A DNA stretch of 64,000 nt from Actinoplanes sp. KI2 (GCF_025630775.1 NZ_JAOSZE010000002.1:186001-250000), one strand, 5' to 3'. Positions 41,037-48,838 are shown, numbered from the stretch's first letter. Numbers and translations are program-made. Notes: a model not told the origin generated them from the sequence alone.

Positions 41037-41948
41037 GTGCCGATCGTGCCGCTGCATGAGGACGAGGTCCGGGTCACCGTCGAGCAGGTGCGCGACCTGC
41101 TGGCGGAGCAGTGCCCGCAATGGTCCGAGCTCCCCGTCACCGCCCTGCCGGCGGAGCTGGAAGGCACCGACCACGCCCTTTTCCGGGTCGGTGACGCCCT
41201 GGTCGCCCGCATGCCCAAGATCGCCTGGGCGGTGGACCGAGCCGGCTCCGACGCGCGGTGGCTCCCCGTGCTCGCGTCGCACCTTCCGGCGCGAGTCCCC
41301 GTTCCGCTCCACGTCGGCGAGCCGGGCGCGGGCTACCCGTGGCGGTGGACTGTGGTGCCCTGGTTCGCGGGCCACACGCCCGCGCGGCTGGGCTGCGATG
41401 ACGTACCGCTGTCTCACCAGCTGGCCGCCTTCGTCCGCGCGCTGCACCGCATCGATCCGGGCGGCGGCCCGTCGAAGCCGCCGGGCGCCCGCGGCGCCGC
41501 CCTGATCCACGCCGACGAGGGCGTACGACAGGTGTTGCCGCGCCTCGCCCAGCATGACGACGGGTTCGATGTCGCGGCCGCCGAGGCCGCCTGGAACACC
41601 TGCCTGGCCGCCCCCGACTGGGACCGGGACCCGGTATGGATCCACGGCGACCTGCAGCCCGGCAATCTGATCACCAACGGGAACGGCCTGGCCGCGGTCA
41701 TCGACTTCGGCGCGCCCGGCGTCGGCGATCCCGCCCCGGACGTCGCTCCCGCGCTGTGGACCTTCACCGGCGCGGCTCGCGACGCCTACCGCGACGCCGT
41801 CGGCTACGACGACGCGACCTGGCGCCGCGCCTGCGGCTGGGCGCTGGCCCCTTCGCTGACCGGCATCGACTACTACCGGCACACCTTCCCGCGGATGGCC
41901 GAGCACGGCCGCCGCATGGTCCGCGCGGTGATCGCCGAGTTGGCCTGA
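41037..41948 (+). CDS. Aminoglycoside phosphotransferase (APH/Mph)-family kinase
   Basis: A 303-residue kinase-like protein. ELEGTDHALFRVGDALVARM is the nucleotide-binding strand pair; VWIHGDLQPGNLITNGNGLA near residue 203 is the catalytic loop (HGDxxxxN), and VIDFGAPGVGDPAPDVAPAL the metal-binding DFG-type segment. The family phosphorylates aminoglycosides, macrolides, homoserine and others; the close match of the loop does not fix the substrate, so resistance is only possible. The GTG at 41037 or 41046 is the start. Confidence 0.87.
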   Translation: MPIVPLHEDEVRVTVEQVRDLLAEQCPQWSELPVTALPAELEGTDHALFRVGDALVARMPKIAWAVDRAGSDARWLPVLASHLPARVPVPLHVGEPGAGYPWRWTVVPWFAGHTPARLGCDDVPLSHQLAAFVRALHRIDPGGGPSKPPGARGAALIHADEGVRQVLPRLAQHDDGFDVAAAEAAWNTCLAAPDWDRDPVWIHGDLQPGNLITNGNGLAAVIDFGAPGVGDPAPDVAPALWTFTGAARDAYRDAVGYDDATWRRACGWALAPSLTGIDYYRHTFPRMAEHGRRMVRAVIAELA

Positions 41949-42029
41949 GTGCCGCCACCGGTGCGATCGCCCTGCTCACGAACCTGCGGGCTGCCGGGGT
42001 TCCACCGCCGCCTGTGGAAAGGATGACTC

Positions 42030-42920
42030 GTGCACGAGAGCGTGGTCGCGGAGCCACCGGCCCGGATCGTCGCGGTCACGGGCAGCTCGGGCCGGGTCGG
42101 CGACGCCGTCGCGGGAGCACTCGAGGCCGCCGGTTGGCAGGTTCGCGGCGTCGACCGTGCACCGGGCCGGCGGACCGGCATCGTCGGTGACCTCCGGGAC
42201 GCGTACGTGCGCCGCGCCCTGCTCCGGACGGCCGACGTCGTGGTCCACGCGGCGGCCCTGCATGCTCCCCACGTCGGGATCGTCGACGACGCGGAGTTCC
42301 GGGCGGTCAACGTCGACGCCACCGCGGCCCTCCTCGACGATGCGGAAGCGGCCGGCGTGCGGCGTTTCGTCTACATCAGCAGCACCAGCGTGTACGGGAG
42401 TGCTCTGGTACCGACCGATCGCGCGGTCTGGGTCGACGAGGAACTGCCGCCGCAGCCACGTGACATCTACGACGAGACGAAACTGGCCGCCGAGCGGCTC
42501 GTCGCGTCCAGCCCGATCACCTCCGCCGCGCTGCGCATCGCCCGGTGCTTCCCCGAGCCCTTGCCCGTGCTGGCCACTCGGCTGCTGCACCGGGCCGTCC
42601 GCCTCGCCGACGTCGCGACCGCAACGGCGACCGTGGTGGCGCACGACGCCGTGGCCGGCACCTTCAACATCGCCGGGCGGTATCCGTTCCGCAAAGCCGA
42701 CTGCGTCGCCCTGCACCATGGCGCGGCAAGCGTGATCGCCGAACGTGCTCCCGAGGTCGCGGCGGCATTCCGCGCCCGGGGCTGGGCACTGCCGGAGCGG
42801 ATCGACCGGGTCTACGACTCCGGCGCCGCCACGAACGCTTTCGGCTACCACCCCACATCCGGCGTTCTCCGGCTGCTGCGCACCCGCCAGGACGGTAAGC
42901 CTTCCCATCCGGCGCAATAG
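42030..42920 (+). CDS. NAD-dependent epimerase/dehydratase (extended SDR)
   Basis: A 296-residue extended short-chain dehydrogenase. VAVTGSSGRVGDAVAGALEA is the nucleotide-binding motif, DLRDAYVRRALLRTADVVVH the second strand, and VYISSTSVYGSA then DIYDETKLAAERLVASSP carry the Ser-Tyr-x3-Lys catalytic triad (here YDETK). The product probably acts on a sugar nucleotide or related carbonyl compound. Start: GTG at 42030, preceded by GGAAAGGATGACTC. Confidence 0.88.
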   Translation: MHESVVAEPPARIVAVTGSSGRVGDAVAGALEAAGWQVRGVDRAPGRRTGIVGDLRDAYVRRALLRTADVVVHAAALHAPHVGIVDDAEFRAVNVDATAALLDDAEAAGVRRFVYISSTSVYGSALVPTDRAVWVDEELPPQPRDIYDETKLAAERLVASSPITSAALRIARCFPEPLPVLATRLLHRAVRLADVATATATVVAHDAVAGTFNIAGRYPFRKADCVALHHGAASVIAERAPEVAAAFRARGWALPERIDRVYDSGAATNAFGYHPTSGVLRLLRTRQDGKPSHPAQ

Positions 42921-42994
42921 CGAGGCGGCCCGCATGGACGGGCTGACGAGCGAGGCAAGCACCGGCCTCTCGACGGCGTGCACTCGAGGATGCC

Positions 42995-43294
42995 ATGCTT
43001 CGCCGCGTGTTGATCAACGACGAGCAGCTACGGGCGAGCCGCTCACACCCTTCCTACCGCGCCGGTGTGTGGGCCCTTCGCGCGATGGTCGTGATCCTTG
43101 TCCTCTACATCGTCTGCGAGCTTGCGCATGTCCCGGGGGACGGTTGGCTCCTGCTGGCGTACTTCGTGGCGATGACCGCCGGATTCGTGCTGCTTGACCG
43201 TGCCGGGGTTCGGATCTCCGGGTTCTCGGCGGGAGTCTGGAGCCGCCGCAAGATGGTCTACCGCGACGTGTTCGCGCTAGGCCGGCGCGTCTGA
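42995..43294 (+). CDS. Small membrane protein of unknown function
   Basis: A 99-residue protein with two predicted transmembrane helices (ALRAMVVILVLYIVCELAHV and WLLLAYFVAMTAGFVLLDRA) and basic ends. No domain is recognised. The ATG at 42995 is plausible, with GAGGATGCC ahead. Its 3' end overlaps the cold-shock-like gene on the opposite strand by 18 bases. Confidence 0.6.
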   Translation: MLRRVLINDEQLRASRSHPSYRAGVWALRAMVVILVLYIVCELAHVPGDGWLLLAYFVAMTAGFVLLDRAGVRISGFSAGVWSRRKMVYRDVFALGRRV

Positions 43295-43615
43295 CGACGG
43301 GGGCGGATCGACCGTGAGAGTCAGCCGGCTGTGGTATCCGCCGGAGCGGTCGTCGTGGGTCGGTGGAGGATCCGGCGGCTCGGCGTTGCCCGACCAGACC
43401 TGCACCGCCCGATAGGCGTATCCGTCCTGGTCCGCCGCTTCGGCGCGGAAGCGGACCGGCTGCCCCGGCCGGAGCTCTCGAAATCCCGCCGTGGCGATGG
43501 CCGAGAAGTGCACCCAACAGCCGCCCGGCACGTCCGGGCCGTCGATGACTCCCCAGCCTTCGTCGGCGTCGAAGGCACGCACCGAACCAACGCTCGTCAT
43601 CCGCTCAGTGTCCAT
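43277..43615 (-). CDS. Cold-shock-domain-like protein with C-terminal extension
   Basis: A 112-residue protein. Residues 9-75 follow the CSD plan: GSVRAFDADEGWGVIDGPD (RNP1-like region, with GWGVI instead of GFGFI), CWVHFSAIATAGFREL (RNP2-like VHFSA) and GQPVRFRAEAADQDGYAYRA. The canonical aromatic KGFGFI is altered, so nucleic-acid affinity may differ. About 35 residues of polar, proline-rich tail follow. The ATG at 43615 or 43600 may be the start. Confidence 0.75.
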   Translation of the reverse strand: MDTERMTSVGSVRAFDADEGWGVIDGPDVPGGCWVHFSAIATAGFRELRPGQPVRFRAEAADQDGYAYRAVQVWSGNAEPPDPPPTHDDRSGGYHSRLTLTVDPPPSSDAPA

Positions 43616-43632
43616 GACACCCCCGCCGACGG

Positions 43633-44073
43633 TCAGGCCGCGGTGAGCCGGGCCAGGATTGCGCCGAGCTGGGTCAGCTCGGCTCGGGTCAGCTCGGCCA
43701 GGGCGGCCGGCGGCGTCTGGATGATCTGCGTCGCGGTCACGGCCGCGGCGTGGCCCTTCGGGGTGAGCGCGATCAGCTTGCGCCGGCGGTCGGCGGGATC
43801 GGTGGTCCGCTCGGCCAGGCCGTCGGTCTCCAACTGGTCGATGATCGCGGTCGCATAGGGACGGTCGATCCCGTGCGCCTCGGCGATCTCCCCGGCGGTC
43901 AGCGGGCCGGCCGCCAGCTGCACCAGCACCATGATCTTCTTTCGGCCCTTGCCCAGCCCCTCGCCGAGCTGGGCGCGTAGCTGGTGCCGGGGCGAGTGAC
44001 GATCGACGAACTCCCGCATCTGTGCCCAGACCTCGGCGGGGGTCTCAGGCGGCCGCGACGCGACGCTCGGCAT
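43633..44073 (-). CDS. MarR-family regulator
   Basis: A 146-residue winged-helix protein. LAAGPLTAGEIAEAHGIDRP is the recognition region entry, ATAIIDQLETDGLAERTTDP then ADRRRKLIALTPKGHAAA is the classic MarR wing (DPADRRRK). The start at 44073 lies 29 bases inside the end of the efflux gene, so it is co-transcribed and coupled with it. A perfect inverted repeat at the efflux gene's start is the likely operator. The ligand is unknown. Confidence 0.9.
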   Translation of the reverse strand: MPSVASRPPETPAEVWAQMREFVDRHSPRHQLRAQLGEGLGKGRKKIMVLVQLAAGPLTAGEIAEAHGIDRPYATAIIDQLETDGLAERTTDPADRRRKLIALTPKGHAAAVTATQIIQTPPAALAELTRAELTQLGAILARLTAA

Positions 44074-45487
44074 CGTGCACCTCCGCCTCCAGCAGATGGC
44101 CGGTGCGGGCCGCGGTGCGCTCCGCCGCTCGTCCCGTGGAGAGCAGGCCCAGCAGTGCGATCACCACGCCGCAGCCGACGATCAGCGCCCAGACCGCGTG
44201 GCTGTCGGCGGTGAACTGCGCGCCGGACGCGCCGGCGACCAGGGAACCGCCGACCGCCACGCCCAGCGAGATGCCGACCTGGCGGCTGGTGGACGCGGTG
44301 GCCGAGGCCACCCCGGCGCGGGCCCGCGGCATGCCGGAGGTTGCCGTATTCGTGATCGGTGCATTGACCAGGCCGAAACCCATGCCGATGAGGGTATACG
44401 CGACCAACAGCTGGGCGTGGGAGGTGGTCGGCGCGAGCCGGATGAGCAGCGCCGCACCGGCCGCGGTGAAGGTCCCGGCGAGGACCAGTGGCAGCCGAGC
44501 GCCCCGGGCCGCGACCAGCCGGCCCGATACCGGGGCGAACACGGCCGCCATCACGGCCATCGGCAACGTGAGCAGCCCGGCCATGACCGGCGAATAGCCC
44601 AGCACATTCTGCAGGTAGAGGGTGTTGACGAAGAGGAACGAGCCGAGCGTGGCGAACGCGGCCACCGCGGTCAGCGTCGCGGCGGTGAACGGCACCGAGC
44701 TGAAGAACCTGAAGTCGATCAGGGGCTCGCGGCGGCGCGGTTCGGCGACCGCGAGCCCGGCCGCGGCGGCCGCCGCGGCGCCGAACAGCACCAGCGTGCC
44801 GGGCGCGAGCCAGCCGGTCCGCGGCGCGTCGATGATGGCGTAGGTCAGCGTCCCGAGCAGGAGCAGGACCAGGACCTGCCCGATCGGGTCGACGGCGCGG
44901 GCGACCGCGGCCCGCGACTCCGGGACGAACAGCCGGGTCAGGACGAGCGCGGCCACGCCGATCGGCACGTTGACCCAGAAGATCGAGCGCCAGCCGACCC
45001 GGTCGACCAGCGTCCCGCCGAGGATCGGGCCGAGGGCCATGCTCACCCCGACGACGCCGCCCCAGATCCCGATCGCGCGAGCGCGCTGTCTCGGGTCGCT
45101 GAAGGTGTTGACGACGATCGCCATGGCGACCGGGTTGAGCATCGAGCCGCCGGCGGCCTGCAGGACCCGGAACGCGATCAGCCAGCCGAGGGTCGGCGCC
45201 AGGCCGCAGAGCAGCGAGCCGAGCGTGAACAGCGCCAGCCCGGCCTGGAAGATCCGCCGGCGACCGAGCCGGTCGCCGAGCGAGCCGGACAGCATCAGCA
45301 GCGAGGCCAGCACCAGCGTGTAGCTGTCGATCGTCCACTGCAGGCCGCTGAACGACGCGCCCAGGCTGGACCGGATCGCGGGCAGCGCGATGTTGACGAT
45401 CGTGACGTCGAGGCTGACCAGCAGGATGCTCAGGCAGCAGATGACCAGGATCAGTCCGGGTCTGCTCCCGCGATTAGTTATGTTCAC
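44045..45487 (-). CDS. DHA2-type MFS efflux transporter (14 TM)
   Basis: A 480-residue drug:proton antiporter. LVICCLSILLVSLDVTIVNI is helix 1 with the D-x-T-I-V-N signature of DHA2 pumps, GSLGDRLGRRRIF the motif A loop, and GVVGVSMALGPILGGTLVDR the motif C (antiporter) helix. Fourteen hydrophobic segments can be counted. The GTG at 45487 sits inside the left arm of an inverted repeat, so no room for a leader remains. The MarR regulator gene follows and overlaps; this is a typical substrate-inducible export unit. Substrates cannot be told. Confidence 0.92.
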   Translation of the reverse strand: MNITNRGSRPGLILVICCLSILLVSLDVTIVNIALPAIRSSLGASFSGLQWTIDSYTLVLASLLMLSGSLGDRLGRRRIFQAGLALFTLGSLLCGLAPTLGWLIAFRVLQAAGGSMLNPVAMAIVVNTFSDPRQRARAIGIWGGVVGVSMALGPILGGTLVDRVGWRSIFWVNVPIGVAALVLTRLFVPESRAAVARAVDPIGQVLVLLLLGTLTYAIIDAPRTGWLAPGTLVLFGAAAAAAAGLAVAEPRRREPLIDFRFFSSVPFTAATLTAVAAFATLGSFLFVNTLYLQNVLGYSPVMAGLLTLPMAVMAAVFAPVSGRLVAARGARLPLVLAGTFTAAGAALLIRLAPTTSHAQLLVAYTLIGMGFGLVNAPITNTATSGMPRARAGVASATASTSRQVGISLGVAVGGSLVAGASGAQFTADSHAVWALIVGCGVVIALLGLLSTGRAAERTAARTGHLLEAEVHDAERRVAAA

Positions 45488-45513
45488 CCAACTATTGTAA
45501 CCACATAACTAAT
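45473..45513 (-). promoter_or_regulatory. Probable MarR operator overlapping the efflux gene start
   Basis: ATTAGTTATGT (45473-45483) and ACATAACTAAT (45503-45513) are a perfect 11-base inverted repeat with a 19-base spacer containing TATTGTAACC. The region is strikingly AT-rich for this genome. It covers the first codons and the expected promoter of the MFS gene. Confidence 0.65.
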
Positions 45514-45575
45514 GACCGGCGGCGTCGTGCACGAGCAGTGCCACCTGCACCCGGTTGGTCAGCTGCACGGCGGCG
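45509..45575 (-). pseudogene. C-terminal remnant of a NarL/LuxR-type response regulator
   Basis: Minus-strand codons read AAVQLTNRVQVALLVHDAAG and end in a stop at 45509-45511. LTNRVQVALLVHDAG is the usual last helix of NarL/LuxR response regulators in actinobacteria. Only about 22 residues remain, and the stop codon is part of the MarR operator's right arm. The rest of the gene is gone. Confidence 0.55.
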
Positions 45576-45608
45576 CGAGGCGAGGTCCTTGAACCAGGGA
45601 GCCATGAT

Positions 45609-45625
45609 GTAACAGGTCTTGTTGC
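45609..45625 (+). promoter_or_regulatory. Candidate operator upstream of the Rrf2-type gene
   Basis: GTAACA-GGTCT-TGTTGC is an imperfect inverted repeat (5 of 6 arm bases match), 32 bases upstream of the Rrf2 gene's start. The surrounding TTGTTGCTTTTAAG is AT-rich and promoter-like. Self-regulation is plausible, as in other Rrf2 proteins. Confidence 0.35.
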
Positions 45626-45657
45626 TTTTAAGGGAGAGGTGGTGAAGACTGTCGGGC

Positions 45658-46083
45658 GTGGCGGCCAACAGCAGAGTGACGATCGCCGCTCACGCCTTGG
45701 CGTGGCTCGAGCTGGCGCGGCGGCAGGGGCGGGCGGTGCTCGGCTCCGACGAGGTGGCGGCCAGCGTCAACACGAACCCGGTCGTCGTCCGGCGCAGCCT
45801 CGGCGACCTGCAGCGGGCCGGCCTGGTGACCGCTCGCCGCGGGCGCGGCGCGGGCTTCTCCCTCGGGCGGCCGGCGACCGAGATCACGCTGCTGGACGTC
45901 TGGCTCGCCGTCTCGCCGGAGCCGCTGCTGGCGCTGCACCACTCCGAGCCGAACCTGCAGTGCCCGGTCGGGCGGGGGATCCGTCCCGTCCTGACCGATC
46001 TGTACGAGGATGCCACCGAGGCGTTCCGGGCGGCGCTGGCGCGGCGGAGCATCCACGACGTACTGGAAAGGATTCTGGCGTGA
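45658..46083 (+). CDS. Rrf2-family transcriptional regulator (YwnA-like)
   Basis: A 141-residue winged-helix protein. VTIAAHALAWLELARRQGRA is the first helix, SDEVAASVNTNPVVVRRSLG the recognition segment and LVTARRGRGAGFSLGRPATE the wing with the Rrf2-specific 'G.GF.L.RPA..ITL' pattern. Only one cysteine (NLQCPVG) is present, so the three-cysteine Fe-S cluster of IscR/NsrR is absent, as in YwnA-type members. GTG at 45658 is chosen. Its stop overlaps the next start (GTGA). Confidence 0.87.
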   Translation: MAANSRVTIAAHALAWLELARRQGRAVLGSDEVAASVNTNPVVVRRSLGDLQRAGLVTARRGRGAGFSLGRPATEITLLDVWLAVSPEPLLALHHSEPNLQCPVGRGIRPVLTDLYEDATEAFRAALARRSIHDVLERILA

Positions 46084-46664
46084 TCGTCGAGCTACGCCGC
46101 TACACCCTGCGCGAGGGGCGACGCGATGAGCTGATCGACCTGTTCGACCGCGAGTTCGTCGAGACGCAGGAGGAGCTGGGGATGGCGGTGCTGGGCCAGT
46201 TTCGCGATCTCGACCGGCCCGGCCAGTTCGTGTGGCTGCGCGGCTTCCCCGACATGCCGGCGCGCCGGGCCGGCCTGACCGCCTTCTACGGCGGCCCGGT
46301 GTGGGCGCAGCACGGGCCGGCGGCGAACGCGACGATGGTCGACTCGGACAATGTGCTGCTGCTCCGCGAGATCGTCACGGTTCCGGTGTACGAGCGCGGC
46401 AGCGCCGATCCGGCATCGATGCTGTACGCGACGATCTGGTACGGGGCCGGCCCGTTCCCCGATCCCGCCGGATGCCCACCGGACACCGTGGCCGTGCTGG
46501 GCACCGAGTACGCACCGAACGACTTCCCCCGGCTCCCGGTCCGCGAGGGTGAGCACGCGCTCGTGTGGCTCACCCGGTCGCCCCTGCACGCCGACCTCCC
46601 CGAGCAGGTCACCAGGGCCGAACAGCTCCGCCTCTCCCCCACGCGCCGCTCGAGCCTGCATTGA
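46080..46664 (+). CDS. NIPSNAP-family protein
   Basis: A 194-residue protein of the dimeric alpha/beta-barrel NIPSNAP family. VELRRYTLREGRRDELIDLF is the conserved start, MAVLGQFRDLDRPGQFVWLR the centre, and a second, weaker repeat covers the C-terminal half (MLYATIWYGAG, ALVWLTRSPLH). The role of bacterial NIPSNAPs is unclear; some are monooxygenase-like or vesicle-linked. The GTG at 46080 overlaps the Rrf2 stop, and its own stop overlaps the kinase start (TTGA). It is probably the main target of the upstream regulator. Confidence 0.85.
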   Translation: MIVELRRYTLREGRRDELIDLFDREFVETQEELGMAVLGQFRDLDRPGQFVWLRGFPDMPARRAGLTAFYGGPVWAQHGPAANATMVDSDNVLLLREIVTVPVYERGSADPASMLYATIWYGAGPFPDPAGCPPDTVAVLGTEYAPNDFPRLPVREGEHALVWLTRSPLHADLPEQVTRAEQLRLSPTRRSSLH

Positions 46665-47311
46665 CCCGACACGAGGTCCTGAGCTACGTCGCGCGCCGGA
46701 TTCCCGCGTCCCGGGACGGCGACTGTCTCCGGGTGGCGGTCGACGGACCGGACGGCTCCGGCAAGACCGTCTTCGCTCAGGAGCTGGCCGCGGCGGTCCG
46801 GCATCTCGGGCGTCCGGTCGTCCGGGTGTCGCTCGACGACTTCCACCACGTCCGGGCCGTGCGGTACCGGCTGGGCCGCGACTCCCCGGAGGGCTTCTGG
46901 CGGGATTCGTACGACTACGAGCGGTTCCGCAGCGACGTTCTGGACCCGTTCGCCGCGGGTGGCTCGCGCCGCTACCGGCCCACCGCGCACGACGTCGCCA
47001 CCGACGAGGTTCTGCGCCCGCGGCCGCGAACCGCCGCGCCGGGGACAGTTCTCATCGTCGATGGGCTCTTCCTGCAACGGGACGAGATCGGCGCGGGGTG
47101 GGACCTGTCGGTGTTCCTGGACGTCCCGTTCGCCGTCACCGCGAGTCGGATGGCACGCCGGGACGGCACGAACCCGGATCCGGAGCATCCGAGCATGCGG
47201 CGGTACGTCGAGGCGCAGCGCATCTACTTCGCCGCCTGCTCGCCGCAGCAGCGGGCCGGGGTGCTGATCGACAACCGGGACTTCGACGCCCCCCGGATCG
47301 TCCGGGGCTGA
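46661..47311 (+). CDS. Uridine-kinase-like P-loop protein
   Basis: A 216-residue phosphotransferase-type protein. CLRVAVDGPDGSGKTVFAQE is the Walker A; VVRVSLDDFHHVRAVRYRLG and SPEGFWRDSYDYERF are the uridine-kinase substrate motifs (DDFH, DSYDYxxF); LIVDGLFLQRDEIGAGWDLS is the Walker B. Members phosphorylate nucleosides or pantothenate-like compounds; the substrate here is uncertain. The start is TTG at 46661, overlapping the previous stop, making this the third gene of one overlapping operon. Confidence 0.87.
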   Translation: MTRHEVLSYVARRIPASRDGDCLRVAVDGPDGSGKTVFAQELAAAVRHLGRPVVRVSLDDFHHVRAVRYRLGRDSPEGFWRDSYDYERFRSDVLDPFAAGGSRRYRPTAHDVATDEVLRPRPRTAAPGTVLIVDGLFLQRDEIGAGWDLSVFLDVPFAVTASRMARRDGTNPDPEHPSMRRYVEAQRIYFAACSPQQRAGVLIDNRDFDAPRIVRG

Positions 47312-47315
47312 CGGT

Positions 47316-48203
47316 TCAGACCGGCCGGCGCAGGTGATGGCGCAGGTCGTGGGTCCAGCCGGTGACCGGGCGGGCGGCCAGGATGCAGGTGTCGTCGTCC
47401 GGGTTGGCCTGCCGCAGGCGGGACACGAGCTGGGCGAGGGGCTGCTGCGGGCACGCCCGGACCGCCTCGTCGACCGTGCGGATCGCGTGGGCCAGGCCGT
47501 CGTCGGGGCCACGACGCCGGTGCTCGACCAGGCCGTCGGTGTAGAGCAGCAGCAGGTCGCCGATCCGGAACGGCAGCCGGGCGGTGGGGTAGACGGCGTC
47601 CTCGAGGACGCCGAGCATCGGGCCGGGCGGGCGGTCCAGCGGCGCCGTGCGGCCGCCGCGGGACAGCAGCGGCGGCGGGTGGCCGGCCTGGGCCCAGACG
47701 ATCTCCTGGCGGGCCGGGTCGAACCGGGCGACCACCGCGGTGGCCGCCAGCTCCGGAGTCTCCCGTTCCAGCTCGCAGGTGAGCCGGTTGAGCTGTCCGA
47801 GCAGGACCCCGGGGTCGTGGGTGGTGACGGCGAGGGCCCGCAACGCGTGCCGCAGCTGGGCCATCGTGGTCGCGGCCGGGATTCCGTGGCCGGCCACGTC
47901 GCCGATCGCCAGCAGCACCGAGCCGTCGCGCAGCCGGGTCGCTTGGTACCAGTCGCCGCCGACCAGGCCCTCGGTGCCGGCCGGCAGGTAGCGAACGGCG
48001 ACCTTGATGCCCGGGAACTCGATCGGGCCGTCCGGCAGCGGCAGGATGATCCGCTGCAGCCGGTCGGCCAGCTCGTGCTCGTCGGCGAGCCGGCGCTCCA
48101 CCTCGGCCAGCCGGCGGAGGTGACTCTCCCGGTCGGTGACGTCTCGGAGGAAGTCGGGCACGGGACGCAGGCCGCCGGCCACTTCCGCGTATGCCCGAGC
48201 CAC
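47316..48203 (-). CDS. SpoIIE-type PP2C serine/threonine phosphatase
   Basis: A 295-residue soluble phosphatase. After a helical lead (HLRRLAEVERRLADEHELAD), EGLVGGDWYQATRLRDGSVL starts the PP2C_SIG fold with the first metal Asp, VLLAIGDVAGHGIPAATTMA is motif GDVxGHG, and LLLLYTDGLVEHRRRGPDDG carries the second Asp. DDDTCILAARP near the C-terminus matches the last metal motif. Such enzymes act on anti-sigma factor antagonists in regulatory switches. No sensor domain is attached. The GTG at 48203 follows GGGGAGGGC. Confidence 0.88.
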   Translation of the reverse strand: MARAYAEVAGGLRPVPDFLRDVTDRESHLRRLAEVERRLADEHELADRLQRIILPLPDGPIEFPGIKVAVRYLPAGTEGLVGGDWYQATRLRDGSVLLAIGDVAGHGIPAATTMAQLRHALRALAVTTHDPGVLLGQLNRLTCELERETPELAATAVVARFDPARQEIVWAQAGHPPPLLSRGGRTAPLDRPPGPMLGVLEDAVYPTARLPFRIGDLLLLYTDGLVEHRRRGPDDGLAHAIRTVDEAVRACPQQPLAQLVSRLRQANPDDDTCILAARPVTGWTHDLRHHLRRPV

Positions 48204-48221
48204 CGCGCCCTCCCCGTACCC

Positions 48222-48260
48222 AAAAAAGAATGCGGCCTCCTGCTTACGGCAGTCGCCGCA
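48222..48260 (-). terminator. Intrinsic terminator with U-tract after the MazF-like gene
   Basis: On the minus strand the sequence TGCGGC..CTGC, a small loop, GCAG..GCCGCA forms a stem (TGCGGC 48231-48236 with GCCGCA 48255-48260; CTGC 48240-48243 with GCAG 48249-48252). It is followed by TTCTTTTTT (complement of 48222-48230). A U-tract this clean is rare in this genome. Confidence 0.65.
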
Positions 48261-48281
48261 TGAACGTCATCGGCCGTTCAT
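48260..48281. repeat. Inverted repeat between phosphatase and toxin genes
   Basis: ATGAACG (48260-48266) and CGTTCAT (48275-48281) are perfect 7-base arms with an 8-base spacer, next to the U-tract terminator. It may be a regulatory site of the phosphatase gene or part of a larger terminator fold. Confidence 0.35.
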
Positions 48282-48351
48282 CCGGGCCGGCGCCGACCTG
48301 CGGCCCGGGTCGGGTCAGATCACCTCGAACTGTGCACCCGATTTGCCGGAG

Positions 48352-48666
48352 TCAGAGCTCGAACAGGGAGCGGACCGCCTCGTCCAGCCGGACCATGCTC
48401 GACCCGGTGACCATGCCGATCCGCTCGGCGCCGATCGACGCGGGCAGGCGGCGCATCCGGTTGACCACGACGACGCCGGTGATCGGGTCCTGTTCGGTGA
48501 GGGCGACCGCGTACGGCGGCAGTTCGGTCGCGCCGCGCTGCCGGACGATCGGCGCGCAGAACGGCGCCGCGTTCTTCCGGTCGTTGTAGCTGTCGCCGGA
48601 CAGCACGAGGACGCGATAGCGAAGATCCGTGCGGCTGCCGATGGTCCAGATCTCGCCACGCCTCAT
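48352..48666 (-). CDS. MazF/PemK-type toxin-like protein without visible antitoxin
   Basis: A 104-residue protein of the PemK/MazF fold. RRGEIWTIGSRTDLRYRVLV carries the conserved RGEIW start, followed by VLSGDSYNDRKNAAPFCAPI and IGMVTGSSMVRLDEAVRSLF, where the family has its conserved Thr/Ser region and C-terminal helix. MazF proteins are mRNA endoribonucleases. The usual small antitoxin gene should overlap upstream, but the upstream side is the promoter region of gnd, with no coding frame visible. The protein may be silent, weak, or controlled in trans. Confidence 0.82.
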   Translation of the reverse strand: MRRGEIWTIGSRTDLRYRVLVLSGDSYNDRKNAAPFCAPIVRQRGATELPPYAVALTEQDPITGVVVVNRMRRLPASIGAERIGMVTGSSMVRLDEAVRSLFEL

Positions 48667-48812
48667 GTCAGGACGTCCCGCTCGGCATGGACAGCAGCCT
48701 ACCGCCGGACGATCTTACGCGTCGCGCAGGTCACGGCGCGCCTTTTACTGCCCTTCGGGACGACTCCCATCGAACCAAGATCTGGCCGATCCCGTAGGTA
48801 AGAATGAGGGCG

Positions 48813-48825
48813 TTGCTAGTAGCAA
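48813..48825 (+). promoter_or_regulatory. 13-bp palindrome in the gnd leader
   Basis: TTGCTA-G-TAGCAA is a perfect inverted repeat, 13 bases before the gnd start codon and just ahead of its GGAAGG ribosome binding site. TAGGTAAGAATG upstream supplies a -10-like TAAGAAT. An operator downstream of the transcription start is likely. Confidence 0.45.
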
Positions 48826-48838
48826 GGGAAGGACGTCA

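Noticed and set aside
41037..41948. Aminoglycoside resistance call for the APH-family gene
   Set aside because: The HGDLQPGN and DFG motifs are shared by many small-molecule kinases; the substrate cannot be inferred.
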